DNA from: an uncultured Arenicella sp. | Lineage (GTDB): Bacteria > Pseudomonadota > Gammaproteobacteria > Arenicellales > Arenicellaceae | NCBI GenBank assembly: GCA_938048185.1 | Contig: CALIVT010000027.1 | Span: 24,253-88,252 of the forward strand | Direction: 5' to 3' | DNA length: 64,000 nucleotides | Shown here: in pieces, positions 51,898 to 61,497 of the stretch | Numbering within the stretch: the stretch's first letter is position 1 | Layout: the number at the start of each line of letters is the position of its first letter | Position numbers and translations under genes: made by a program | The notes under the pieces: model-generated | What the model was told of the DNA's origin: nothing | The model's database searches: none | Seen by the model: the letters and a program-made list of their open reading frames with translations, nothing else

Positions 51898-53568
51898 TTA
51901 TTCGCTAACGGCTTGGTCAGTTTGATCGGTTCCATTCACTTGTGCCTGATCAGATTTAGTGGCGGTTGGGAGCTTGACGCTGTTCGATTCGCGTTCACTA
52001 TCAGTTGCGAAGTCGCCGCCTAATGCGAGATGAATACCGATGCGATTTTGCAATAGGGCATTGCGCAAATTCAATTCATTACTCAACGAGTCGAACAGAT
52101 CTCGCTGTGATTGCAACACCGTCGTGTAATTTTCGATACCTGATTGATAGCGGTCCAGAGCAAGGTCTAAGCCACCCTGAGCGAGCTTTACCGCTTCTTT
52201 AATAGCGCCATGTTGCTCGACTAGCACGGTTTCACGAGACAATGAGTTTTCGACTTCTTCAAATGCATTTAACGTAGTTTTTAGCAATGAAGCGTAGGCA
52301 ATTTCAGCATCGTTAAACGCTCGTTTTTCCTGTGCCTTCAACGCACCTGAAGCGAAAATCGGTTGGGTTAAGGACGCCAATACTCGGCGCACCATATTGT
52401 CGGTTTCAAACACGCTATTAAAGGTGTCGCGACTCTCGCCTATTGAGCCGGTGAAATTTAAGCTGGGAAAACGATCGCGGTGTGCCGCCTTGGCATTGGC
52501 GATTTGCGCTTCATAATTAAGCTTACTGGCTTTCACGTCAGGGCGACGCGTTAACAATTCCGCTGGTAATCCGGTAGGTATTGAAGCACTCAACTCAGGT
52601 AGATCAACGCTGAACTCCATGGTTGCGTCTGGGTATTCACCGAGTAACGTCTTGAGCGCGCGCAACGCTTGAATGTAGTTAAACTTCGAGTCTGCAGCTG
52701 CCGAAACTTGGCGTTGCACATTGGTGCGACTCAGATAAACGTCTAAGGCCGAGCGCAGACCGCGTTCATAGTTTTCTTCAATTAATTTCGATGTATTCTG
52801 AAAGCTTTCTAATCGCTTTTGCGATAAGTCCAATTGCAGCTTGGTGGTGGCTAGGTTGTACCAAGCGCGGCCGACGTTAGCGACAAGCGACAGTTCAGCG
52901 GCTTTATATAGCTCAGTTTGCGCCTTTGCGCCCAGCGCGGCGGCTTTTTTACGTTGGCTTAATTTACCCCATATGTCGGCTTCCCAACTTATGTCTAAGG
53001 TGCCGCCGATACTTTTGATTTCAGTTGTGTCATCGCCATCGCCTTGCGCCGCACCGCCAGATGCCGTTGCTGCGCTTTGTTCCGAGTTGCGATAGTTGCC
53101 GCTAAACTGTAGCTGCGGCCACAAGCTAGAGCCGGTAATGGTAACCTGTTCTATCGCGTTCTTTAGTTGCGCGGCGGAACTAATTAGATCAGGGTTGTTC
53201 TCGAGTGCCTTGCCAACGTACTTGTTTAATTCGTCGTCATTTAAGCTATTCAGCCAACCGTTTGTAACTGGCTCAGGCTCTGGTTCTGCGCTGGGCTCGG
53301 CTTGCGCAGAGTCCGGTTTAGTTGGCGCAGGTTTAATTGGCGCGGGCTGAGCTTCCCAGGTTTCAGGAACTTTAACTTGTGCTTCTTCGGGCAATTGCCC
53401 GACTTTGGACATGCAGCCTGAAAGCATCAATAGAGCAGCCAGGCTTACAATTTTTAGTCGAGTGGTGCTGTCCGACTTGATTCGATCTAGATTAACGGCA
53501 GTTGTCATACAAGATTTATTTGGCTGAGACTCAGTTGGTGAGCTCTTTGCTGTGCTAATTCTGTTCAT
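51898..53568 (-). CDS. Outer-membrane efflux lipoprotein (NodT/OprM type)
   Basis: This 556-residue TolC-like channel is the outer-membrane exit duct. The lipobox LSGC lies near residue 52, a Pro/Ala/Glu-rich linker follows (residues ~60-105), and two repeated efflux domains follow (SWEADIWGKLSQRKKAAALGAKAQ and LYNYEAQ-like segments ending in TTLNAFEEVENSL). ATG 53568 is chosen because AGGAAC lies about 5 bases upstream; ATG 53508 would give a more usual signal peptide length and is a real alternative. It is the first gene of the efflux operon, 21 bases before the adaptor. Confidence 0.85.
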   Translation of the reverse strand: MNRISTAKSSPTESQPNKSCMTTAVNLDRIKSDSTTRLKIVSLAALLMLSGCMSKVGQLPEEAQVKVPETWEAQPAPIKPAPTKPDSAQAEPSAEPEPEPVTNGWLNSLNDDELNKYVGKALENNPDLISSAAQLKNAIEQVTITGSSLWPQLQFSGNYRNSEQSAATASGGAAQGDGDDTTEIKSIGGTLDISWEADIWGKLSQRKKAAALGAKAQTELYKAAELSLVANVGRAWYNLATTKLQLDLSQKRLESFQNTSKLIEENYERGLRSALDVYLSRTNVQRQVSAAADSKFNYIQALRALKTLLGEYPDATMEFSVDLPELSASIPTGLPAELLTRRPDVKASKLNYEAQIANAKAAHRDRFPSLNFTGSIGESRDTFNSVFETDNMVRRVLASLTQPIFASGALKAQEKRAFNDAEIAYASLLKTTLNAFEEVENSLSRETVLVEQHGAIKEAVKLAQGGLDLALDRYQSGIENYTTVLQSQRDLFDSLSNELNLRNALLQNRIGIHLALGGDFATDSERESNSVKLPTATKSDQAQVNGTDQTDQAVSE

Positions 53569-53739
53569 CATGTTCCTATGATATCCAATAGTAAGGTGCC
53601 TAATTAGATGCATTGAGAACACACATAGATTCATTTTATACGAAAAATATCTCAATAACCTGTGCTTCACGGTACAAAATGTCAAATTATGGCCGCGACC
53701 AGCATTATCTACTTTGTTTCGTGTAGCGAATGCAAAGCC

Positions 53740-53760
53740 GCGGTGCAGAGCACCGCCTAC
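53740..53760 (-). repeat. REP-like palindrome with GTAG head
   Basis: Read on the minus strand, GTAG is followed directly by GCGGTGC, loop TCT and GCACCGC, a perfect 7-bp stem. The GTAG-plus-hairpin arrangement is that of repetitive extragenic palindromes linked to RAYT transposases. Only one copy was seen in the window, in the gap between the efflux operon and argB, so the assignment is tentative. Confidence 0.5.
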
Positions 53761-53781
53761 GTTAGACCGCACAGGTAGTGA

Positions 53782-54699
<918 letters not shown>

Positions 54700-54708
54700 G
54701 GCGACGGA

Positions 54709-55461
54709 ATGCAGCTCTTTTTCTCTTTTCTTGTTCTCGTGACATTGCTCAGCACAACGTTTGCGAGTCGAGCTTGCGGGAATGCGGCTGGCGAATTGAA
54801 GGTGGCCGTCGCAAGCAATTTTGCGACTACGGCACGCTTGCTTGTTGAACTGTATGCGCAGCAAAACGGTGACGCTGTGTTTTTACGTATTGGCTCTACC
54901 GGCAAGCACGCGGCACAAATTCAACATGGTTTAGATGTCGATGTGTTTTTGGCGGCTGATTCAGAGCGACCCCTGTTACTGGCGCGACACGGGTTTGCGA
55001 CGCCAGACACTCACTTTGAGTATGCTCATGGGCGACTCGCATTATGGAGTTATGATCCGTCTCTAGTTAAGGACAAGGGGCAGGCGCTTAGGCGCGGCGA
55101 GTTTAATCACCTTGCCGTCGCGAACCCTAAGCTTGCGCCTTATGGGCGAGCTGCACTCGAGTTTTTGGACAAGCAAGGGCTGCTGGCGAACTTGGCGAAT
55201 AAGCTCGTAAGAGGTGACAGTGTTACGCAGGCGTTGCAGTTTGTTAGCAGCGAAAGTGCCGAACTTGGTTTGCTTGCTTACTCGCAGATAAAACACCTTG
55301 CTGCAGGATCGCACTGGTTGATTCCTGGCGATTTGCATTCGCCAATTGTACAAACTGGCATCATTGTTCGAGACTCAACGTGCGCGCGCCGGTTCGTTGC
55401 CTTTCTGCAAAGTGACGCGGCGTTGTCGATTATCGAACAACAAGGCTATCAACGGCCGTGA
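54709..55461 (+). CDS. modA: Molybdate ABC transporter substrate-binding protein
   Basis: This 250-residue periplasmic protein binds molybdate or tungstate. It has a signal peptide (LFFSFLVLVTLLSTTFASRACG). The mature protein shows LKVAVASNFATTARLL, LRIGSTGKHAAQIQHGLDVDVFLAADSERP and AVANPKLAPYGRAALEFLD, all ModA signatures with the oxyanion-binding Ser/Thr residues. Its stop overlaps the modB start (TGATG). Confidence 0.93.
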   Translation: MQLFFSFLVLVTLLSTTFASRACGNAAGELKVAVASNFATTARLLVELYAQQNGDAVFLRIGSTGKHAAQIQHGLDVDVFLAADSERPLLLARHGFATPDTHFEYAHGRLALWSYDPSLVKDKGQALRRGEFNHLAVANPKLAPYGRAALEFLDKQGLLANLANKLVRGDSVTQALQFVSSESAELGLLAYSQIKHLAAGSHWLIPGDLHSPIVQTGIIVRDSTCARRFVAFLQSDAALSIIEQQGYQRP

Positions 55462-56147
55462 TGCTATCTACTGCCGATTTAACCGCGTTGCTGCTGACTT
55501 TGAAGTTAGCTGCCATTAGCACACTGATTTTACTTATTCTCGGTACGCCCGTCGCTTGGTGGTTGGCAAAATCACGCTGGCGCTTTAAGTTTGTTGTCGA
55601 GGCGGCCGTCGCGCTGCCGCTGGTGTTGCCGCCAACAGTGCTAGGGTTTTACTTGTTGCTGGTGTTTAGCCCGGCTGGCAGCATCGGTGGGGCTTACACC
55701 GCTCTATTCGGGCAATCATTGGCGTTTTCGTTCAGCGGGTTAGTTATCGGCTCGGTGATCTACTCAATGCCGTTCGTTATTCAGCCTTTGCAAAACGCGT
55801 TCTCAAGTATTGGCCAACGCCCGCTGGAAGTGGCCGCTACCTTAGGCGCATCTCGCTGGGACACCTTTATTAGTATTGTTCTTCCGCTCGCCAAACCTGG
55901 GTTTCTGAGCGCTGGCATTCTTGGCTTTGCACATACGCTTGGCGAGTTTGGCGTGGTCATGATCATTGGTGGCAATATTCCCGGCGAGACACAAGTCGCG
56001 TCAATCGCAATTTATGAACATGTCGAGAGTATGCAAATCGCGCAGGCTCATTGGCTGGCGGTGACACTACTAGTGATTTCTTTTGTTTTATTGATGCTTG
56101 TCTATGCAGTCAATCGTCGTTCTGGCTCAAACGTCATGCGGGTCTAG
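55461..56147 (+). CDS. modB: Molybdate ABC transporter permease
   Basis: This 228-residue inner-membrane permease has five to six helices. Signatures include LGTPVAWWLAKSRW, ALPLVLPPTVLGFYLLL near residue 50 and the EAA-loop motif EVAATLGASRWDTFISIVLPLAKPGFLSA, which contacts ModC. ATG 55461 is preferred to the in-frame GTG 55458, as it gives the usual one-base overlap with modA. The gene ends just before the modC start. Confidence 0.93.
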   Translation: MLSTADLTALLLTLKLAAISTLILLILGTPVAWWLAKSRWRFKFVVEAAVALPLVLPPTVLGFYLLLVFSPAGSIGGAYTALFGQSLAFSFSGLVIGSVIYSMPFVIQPLQNAFSSIGQRPLEVAATLGASRWDTFISIVLPLAKPGFLSAGILGFAHTLGEFGVVMIIGGNIPGETQVASIAIYEHVESMQIAQAHWLAVTLLVISFVLLMLVYAVNRRSGSNVMRV

Positions 56148-56149
56148 TG

Positions 56150-57235
56150 ATGAGCATTAATTTTTCGTTCAGACAACAGCACGGAGAGTTCGATCTAGAG
56201 CTAGATCACGCTATTCCTGGCGACGGTATCACCGCTGTTTTCGGGCCATCGGGCAGTGGTAAAACTAGTTTGTTGCGGCTGATAGCAGGCTTAGATACGG
56301 TGCCAGATGGTCGCATTAGTTATGGGGTGCAGCAATGGCAAGACGAGTCGGTGTTTTTAGAGACGCGCTTGCGCGACGTTGGGTATGTATTCCAAGAGCC
56401 TAGCTTGTTCGAGCATTTAAGCGTTCACGAAAACCTTGCGTACGCGGTAAAGCGTGCGTCCAACAAGCGTGATTCTAAAACTCAAAGCGCCGTTTATATT
56501 AGCTATGAGCATGCGGTTAAGCTAACGCAAATCGAAACGTTGCTCGAGCGCGACTCGGCGAGTCTTTCTGGCGGTGAAAAACAGCGTGTAGCGATTGCTC
56601 GCGCATTGTGCGCAAGCCCCAGAGTTTTGTTAATGGATGAGCCATTGGCGGCTCTCGATCGTGAGAGCAAGCAGCGGATCCTCGCGTTGATCCCAGTCTT
56701 GAGTCGAGACCTTAGTATGCCCATTGTTTACGTCAGTCATGCGCTTGACGAAGTCGCTCGTATAGCTGATCACCTCTTATTAATCCGGTCTGGAAGAGTA
56801 CTTGGTAGTGGCGATGCTCAAACTATGTTGACCGAACTGGATTACCCATTGGCTCAGAGTGCAGACGCCGAGTCGTTGGTTGAAGCGGTGGTGGCAGAGC
56901 ACGACACCGCGTTCAATTTGACGTACCTGGATTCGAAAATTGGTCGTTTCTCCGTGGCTAAGCAGACTCTCTCGATTGGTGAAAATGTGCGGCTTATGCT
57001 TGCCGCCAGAGATGTGAGTATTACCAAAGATCGTCAAAGTGGCACCAGTATTTTGAATATATTTGCCGCACAGGTTGACGCTGTCGTCGATACGAATGCG
57101 TCGCAGGTAACGGTAAAGTTAATGTCTAATGGGGTGCCACTCTTAGCGCGGATCACAAAAAAATCCGCGTCTTCGCTAGGTCTGGTTACTGGCGATTCGG
57201 TTTTTCTGCAAGCTAAAAGCGTCGCGCTCTTGTAG
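56150..57235 (+). CDS. modC: Molybdate ABC transporter ATP-binding protein
   Basis: This 361-residue ATPase with C-terminal TOBE domain has Walker A GPSGSGKTS, the Q-loop in YVFQEPSLFEHL, the signature LSGGEKQRVAIARAL, Walker B LLMDEPLAALD and H-loop YVSHALDEV. The C-terminal ~70 residues form the oxyanion-binding TOBE region that can trans-inhibit transport. ATG 56150 is chosen; the frame runs open upstream from 56051, but that part overlaps modB and does not resemble the family. Confidence 0.93.
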   Translation: MSINFSFRQQHGEFDLELDHAIPGDGITAVFGPSGSGKTSLLRLIAGLDTVPDGRISYGVQQWQDESVFLETRLRDVGYVFQEPSLFEHLSVHENLAYAVKRASNKRDSKTQSAVYISYEHAVKLTQIETLLERDSASLSGGEKQRVAIARALCASPRVLLMDEPLAALDRESKQRILALIPVLSRDLSMPIVYVSHALDEVARIADHLLLIRSGRVLGSGDAQTMLTELDYPLAQSADAESLVEAVVAEHDTAFNLTYLDSKIGRFSVAKQTLSIGENVRLMLAARDVSITKDRQSGTSILNIFAAQVDAVVDTNASQVTVKLMSNGVPLLARITKKSASSLGLVTGDSVFLQAKSVALL

Positions 57236-57255
57236 CCCTTAGGTAGCGCTCTCTT

Positions 57256-58155
57256 ATGGTTTTAGAAAATTTCGGTGAAGTGTTTGCGTTAGTGTGTGCA
57301 CTGCTTTGGGCGTCGGCAATTATCATCTTCAAGCAGGTTGGCGAAAGCATGAGCGCCAATACGTTAAACCTGGTTAAGAACCTGATTGGTTTGTCCTTGC
57401 TGTTACCAACCGCGGTGCTTGTTGAAGGCTTTGTGTTGCCTCAACTTAGCCCTCAAGACTGGGGCATTTTGATTGTTAGCGGCTACTTTGGTATCGCGGT
57501 AGCTGACACATGGTATCTGCTAGCCTTACGCAACTTGGGCGCCGGGCGCACTGCCATCGTTGCTAGCCTCTACAGCCCGTTTGTGGTGCTTTTGTCTATT
57601 GTCTTTCTGGCTGAGCAGTTGGCGGCTTGGCAATGGTTGGGATTTGTACTGGTTCTGGCCGGAATCTTGATCGTGGTGTACCAGCGTAACTACCAATCGA
57701 TTGATCGCAAAGCCTTATTTATCGGTATAACGCTCGCAGCGAGTTCGGTTTTTCTTACCGCCGCTGGCGTAGTCGCGATGAAGCCATTACTTGTCAATAG
57801 TGGCTTTTTCTGGATGGTGAGTTTAAGGATGCTTGCAGGCATTGTTGGTATGCTCATTTTTCTCGGGTTGCGGCGGCAACTCAGGTCAACTTACCGTGCT
57901 GTTCGTCACGGTGAGCACAATTGGCGTGGCATAGCAACCGCGAGTTTCTTAGGTTCCTACCTCGCCTTATTGTTTTGGCTGGGCGGGTTTAAGTATGCAG
58001 ATGCTTCGGTTGCGTCAGTTCTAAACGAAACGGCGAACATATTCATCGTGGTGATGGCCTGGTTGTTTCTGCAGGAGGGTTTAAGTAGCCGTAAAATTTG
58101 GGGTGCCTCAATGACGTTTGCTGGCGTACTGGTTTTCTTAGGCTTGATCGGATGA
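57256..58155 (+). CDS. DMT/EamA-family transporter
   Basis: This 299-residue drug/metabolite transporter has ten helices in two EamA repeats (about residues 7-138 and 150-297). Segments such as WASAIIIFKQVGESM near the start, NLGAGRTAIVASLYSPFVVLLSIVFLAEQL and FKYADASVASVLNETANIFIVV are typical. It exports small metabolites or amino acids. It is next to a second EamA gene across three 16-bp repeats, suggesting the two arose or act together. Confidence 0.85.
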   Translation: MVLENFGEVFALVCALLWASAIIIFKQVGESMSANTLNLVKNLIGLSLLLPTAVLVEGFVLPQLSPQDWGILIVSGYFGIAVADTWYLLALRNLGAGRTAIVASLYSPFVVLLSIVFLAEQLAAWQWLGFVLVLAGILIVVYQRNYQSIDRKALFIGITLAASSVFLTAAGVVAMKPLLVNSGFFWMVSLRMLAGIVGMLIFLGLRRQLRSTYRAVRHGEHNWRGIATASFLGSYLALLFWLGGFKYADASVASVLNETANIFIVVMAWLFLQEGLSSRKIWGASMTFAGVLVFLGLIG

Positions 58156-58203
58156 CACCCAGAACTATGATCGCCCAGAACTATGATCACCCAGAACTAT
58201 GAT
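58156..58203. repeat. Three tandem 16-bp repeats carrying a start codon
   Basis: CACCCAGAACTATGAT occurs at 58156-58171, 58172-58187 (one base changed, A to G at 58173) and 58188-58203. It begins right after the stop of the upstream transporter. The third copy contains the start codon of the next gene (ATG at 58199). Each copy includes ATGAT, so unused start codons exist in copies 1 and 2. Confidence 0.9.
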
Positions 58204-59095
58204 GACACTTAAAACGTCTTTGCTATCAACGGTCGCGCTTATCGCGTTTGCCGGTAACTCAGTGTTGTGCCGCCTAGCGTTGGCCAACGGCACAATTGAT
58301 CCGGCAAGTTTTACCAGCGTGCGCTTGATGTCTGGCGCCGTGACCCTGTTGCTATTGGTGCTTATTGCTAAGTTAAATCGTCAGCACTCTCACTCGAGCG
58401 ACGGTGATTCAAGCCTGGGCCAACCATTAATCAAGGCAGGTTGGCTTGGCCCGCTCTCGTTGTTCGTATACGCCGCGTTATTCTCATTTGCTTATATCAC
58501 CTTGGATACTGGGGTTGGGGCGTTGATTCTCTTTGGCTTTGTGCAAATAACAATGATCGGGATCAGCGTCTTTAGAGGGAATAGACCGAGCTTACTCGAA
58601 ATTGCTGGGCTCTCGTTGGCGTGTTCGGGTTTGGTGTATTTGGTTTACCCTGAGTTAAGTACGCCCTCTGTCACTGGTTTTGTGATGATGGCCTTTGCGG
58701 GCATTGGATGGGGCTTGTATACGGTCAATGGTCAGGGTTCTTTAACGCCGCTGCGAGATACCGCGTCGAATTTCGTTAAGGCCGCGCCCTTTGCTATTTT
58801 GCTCGCGGTGATATTCTTCGGCGCGTCGCAGCTCAGCGCCCAGGGTCTGATGCTGGCGATTGCATCGGGGGCAATTACCTCAGGCATGGGTTACGCGGTT
58901 TGGTACGCAGCATTACGCGATTTAAGCTCAACGCAAGCCGGTGTGCTGCAATTATTAGTACCCATTATCGCGGCGGTGGGTGGTGTGCTCTTTGCCAATG
59001 AAGCTTTAAGTAGCAGGCTTATTATTTCAGCGACGCTTACGCTCGGTGGTATCCTAATCGTTATGTTAGCGAAAGAGAAAAAGAGAAGCACGTGA
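58199..59095 (+). CDS. Second DMT/EamA-family transporter
   Basis: This 298-residue ten-helix EamA-type transporter starts with MMTLKTSLLSTVALIAFAGNSVLCRLAL and has ALFSFAYITLDTGVGALILFGFVQITM in the first repeat. The second repeat has ITSGMGYAVWYAALRDLSSTQAGVLQLLVPIIAAVGGVLF. It is not a close copy of the upstream transporter. It is coupled to the following cupin by a GTGA overlap at 59092. The start could also be the second ATG at 58202. The leader and start codon lie in the third unit of a 16-bp tandem repeat. Confidence 0.85.
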   Translation: MMTLKTSLLSTVALIAFAGNSVLCRLALANGTIDPASFTSVRLMSGAVTLLLLVLIAKLNRQHSHSSDGDSSLGQPLIKAGWLGPLSLFVYAALFSFAYITLDTGVGALILFGFVQITMIGISVFRGNRPSLLEIAGLSLACSGLVYLVYPELSTPSVTGFVMMAFAGIGWGLYTVNGQGSLTPLRDTASNFVKAAPFAILLAVIFFGASQLSAQGLMLAIASGAITSGMGYAVWYAALRDLSSTQAGVLQLLVPIIAAVGGVLFANEALSSRLIISATLTLGGILIVMLAKEKKRST

Positions 59096-59460
59096 GCAAA
59101 AAAGTGATTAACTTCGCCGAGAAATTTAGCTTGTTCAATGAACACTGGTCGCCAAAAGTGATCGCGGAGATGAATGACTATCAATTTAAGTTGGTAAAAG
59201 TTCAAGGCGACTTTGTATTTCACGATCACCCAGATACTGATGAAACCTTTATCGTGTTAGAGGGCACCTTGCGCATTGACTTCAACGACGGCCAGGTGAC
59301 ATTGAACGAGGGCGAAATGTATGTCGTTCCCAAAGGCGTTAAACACAAGCCGTACGCTGAAAGTGAAGTAAAAATGTTACTAATTGAGCCTAAGGGCGTT
59401 ATCAATACGGGCGACGAGCGAGAGACCAGTCAGACAGCACAAGGTGATGTTTGGATATAA
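59092..59460 (+). CDS. Small cupin-domain protein
   Basis: This 122-residue single cupin has HDHPDTDETFIVLEG near residue 43, giving two His and one Glu for a metal site, and the second motif GEMYVVPKGVKHKPYAES. The GTG start at 59092 overlaps the stop of the transporter gene. A metal-dependent enzyme or binding role is likely; which substrate is unknown. It may process the molecule moved by the adjacent DMT transporter (inference). Confidence 0.85.
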   Translation: MSKKVINFAEKFSLFNEHWSPKVIAEMNDYQFKLVKVQGDFVFHDHPDTDETFIVLEGTLRIDFNDGQVTLNEGEMYVVPKGVKHKPYAESEVKMLLIEPKGVINTGDERETSQTAQGDVWI

Positions 59461-59522
59461 GTTACTGAGTTTATGAGCTGCTTTGCGATCAAAATTAGAG
59501 ACCATAAATTAGAGTTCAGACC

Positions 59523-59933
59523 TTAAAGACCAAAGAACTTGGTATAACGTCGCTCACTAAAGCCCTGGACCGTTTTCCCATTCATCACCAACAATGGCAC
59601 GCCTCGCCCGCCCATTTGTTTGTGTCGCTGGCGTGCTGACGCAGTTTTTTCGATATCGTATTCACGATATCTGATTTTATTAGCATCCATAAACGCTTTC
59701 GCTTTTTTGCAGTAGCCGCAACGGCTTGTCGAGTAAAGCACGACCGCCGGCGAACTCGGTACGGGGTCTACTACGGATCTGCTGCCTTTAATCTCATCGG
59801 ATTTAAGTTCACTTGGTGGACGTTCACCGTAGTGTGAGCGGCCATCTTTATCCACCCATTTCTGAATGCCCGCAGCGTGTGATGCTGAGGTGCTTAGAAA
59901 AACAATAAATAGTATTGCTGACAATGGTTGCAC
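59523..59933 (-). CDS. Exported DUF4124-glutaredoxin fusion
   Basis: This 136-residue protein has a signal peptide (MQPLSAILFIVFLSTSASHA, cleaved near residue 20). A short DUF4124 domain (about 22-40, IQKWVDKDGRSHYGERPP) and a glutaredoxin-like domain (about 63-136) follow. The redox motif RCGYC (Cys72 and Cys75) and GGRGVPLLVMNGKTVQGF with the cis-Pro are present. It probably acts as a thiol reductant or oxidant in the periplasm. The combination of a secreted DUF4124 module with glutaredoxin is seen in some gammaproteobacteria. It is divergent from the dioxygenase gene. Confidence 0.85.
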   Translation of the reverse strand: MQPLSAILFIVFLSTSASHAAGIQKWVDKDGRSHYGERPPSELKSDEIKGSRSVVDPVPSSPAVVLYSTSRCGYCKKAKAFMDANKIRYREYDIEKTASARQRHKQMGGRGVPLLVMNGKTVQGFSERRYTKFFGL

Positions 59934-60124
59934 TTTCTATGTCCCGTTGATTAATTACTCCTTGGTTGATTCTAGCAGGGTCGGGCTCAATAAAGCCACG
60001 CCAGTGCTGCATTGCTCGTGCAGCCTTTTGGTGTTGCTAAGCTTATGAGCATTAATCAACCGTGGTATGTTGGTGTAAGTGAGCTGCCACGTGCTTGTGT
60101 TTAAGCCTTAATTCGGAGTCATTT

Positions 60125-61294
60125 ATGAAAGAGTTCAGTATGTCGATAGATGCGTGTGCCGCACACTATGGCGCGGATGCAGACGCGATGCGTAACTATC
60201 TAATTGAGGGCCGAGAGAAGTCACTCGCGTTGGATAATCGTGGCCCCTTGAGATTTAGCTCAGAAGGGCGCTTGGAAACTGAAATTCGTCAAGCCTATGA
60301 AAAATATGGTTTCTATATTTTCGAAGGCGTGATTGATGAGAACGAGCTACATGATCTCCGTGAAGACTTAGAGCAAATGTCCGCGAAGTTTCCGGTTGAT
60401 AGCTCGTCTAGGTTGACCGCGTTAGGAGAACTCGGTTTAGGCGTCGATTGTAAAGCGCCGAACTTAATATGGGCAAAACCTTTATCTGACCCGCTTGGTG
60501 GAACCCCGATTGCTAATGGGCGTCATCAAGTGAAATTATTCGAACCCGAAGCCTCGAAAGACGCGCCGAAAGAAGCACCATTCGTCATTCTTGGTTCACT
60601 TCAATTTTCTGAAGCGTGTTTACGCGTCTACGCGCACCCGAAGTTGCTTGCACTCGCGGCGGAGATAAACGGTGAGGATTTCGCGCCGTTTCACGAGAGC
60701 TTGTTTATCAAAGAGCCGGGTGTGGGGGCGGCGGTTTCTTGGCACCAAGACGGCGACACTCATTGGGACAATCCCGCCTTTGACTCTGGCATACATGGCT
60801 TTAACTTTATGGCGCAAGCCTATGGCAGCACTGCCGTGAATGGCGTTTGGGTTGTCCCTGGCACACACGCGCAAGGAAAAATTGATATCAAGAAGCTTAT
60901 CGCAGAGTCGGGTAGCGAGCGAATCGAAGGCGCAATGCCGATCCTATGTAATGCCGGCGATGTGGTGATTTGTAACCGCCAACTACTGCACGGCTCATTC
61001 GCGAATACTGGTTTCGAGCGACGCATTACCGTCAATTTTGGCTTCCATCGTCGTCAATCAGTATTGAACGTGAAGGGGGCAGGTATTCATAGCGAAGCGG
61101 CAGTTTACGATGCGGATTTCATTCGCAATCGATCAAAAATCATCGGCTATGCAATAGCCGCTCGTAAGCAACAATACCCATCAGAGACGCCTTATCAATA
61201 CCAACCCCATGTGCAGAACGAAGAGAGCTTTGATTGGGGTGCAGCGGGTTTGGACGTTATTAAAGATTATAACCTGTATGATCTAAGTATTTAG
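60125..61294 (+). CDS. Phytanoyl-CoA dioxygenase-family oxygenase
   Basis: This 389-residue Fe(II)/2-oxoglutarate-dependent oxygenase of the PhyH family has an HxD iron motif in SWHQDGDTHWDNP near residue 206 and the distal His and 2OG-binding Arg in LLHGSFANTGFERRITVNFGFHRR near residue 285. It likely hydroxylates an acyl or alkyl substrate. ATG 60125 is chosen because GGAG lies 7 bases upstream; TTG 60095 and ATG 60140 are alternatives. There is no pathway neighbour; the substrate is open. Confidence 0.85.
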   Translation: MKEFSMSIDACAAHYGADADAMRNYLIEGREKSLALDNRGPLRFSSEGRLETEIRQAYEKYGFYIFEGVIDENELHDLREDLEQMSAKFPVDSSSRLTALGELGLGVDCKAPNLIWAKPLSDPLGGTPIANGRHQVKLFEPEASKDAPKEAPFVILGSLQFSEACLRVYAHPKLLALAAEINGEDFAPFHESLFIKEPGVGAAVSWHQDGDTHWDNPAFDSGIHGFNFMAQAYGSTAVNGVWVVPGTHAQGKIDIKKLIAESGSERIEGAMPILCNAGDVVICNRQLLHGSFANTGFERRITVNFGFHRRQSVLNVKGAGIHSEAAVYDADFIRNRSKIIGYAIAARKQQYPSETPYQYQPHVQNEESFDWGAAGLDVIKDYNLYDLSI

Positions 61295-61497
61295 GTGTAA
61301 AAACTGACACTCAATCTGGCGCTACAAAAACGAGGTTAGACGAAGTTTAACAACGGAGCTTTACTTTTCAAAAAGATAGAACCATATTCAAAACGGGCAT
61401 TTGATGCCAATTTCTCTTTTTGAGAGTTCGGAAATTAAATTGTATAAAAGGCTTATGAAAAATGGCGAAATTTAGCGTTTTCTAATATTAAGATCAC

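Noticed and set aside
53700..53760. Possible tRNA or attC-like structure
   Set aside because: Only one simple hairpin is present; cloverleaf arms, CCA end or attC consensus cores are missing.
56051..56149. Upstream extension of modC
   Set aside because: It overlaps modB in another frame and lacks similarity to the ABC domain; ATG 56150 fits the family start.
60006..60024. Hairpin GCTGCA/TGCAGC with a short T run as a terminator
   Set aside because: It lies between divergent genes where a terminator is not expected, and its stem is only 6 bp.
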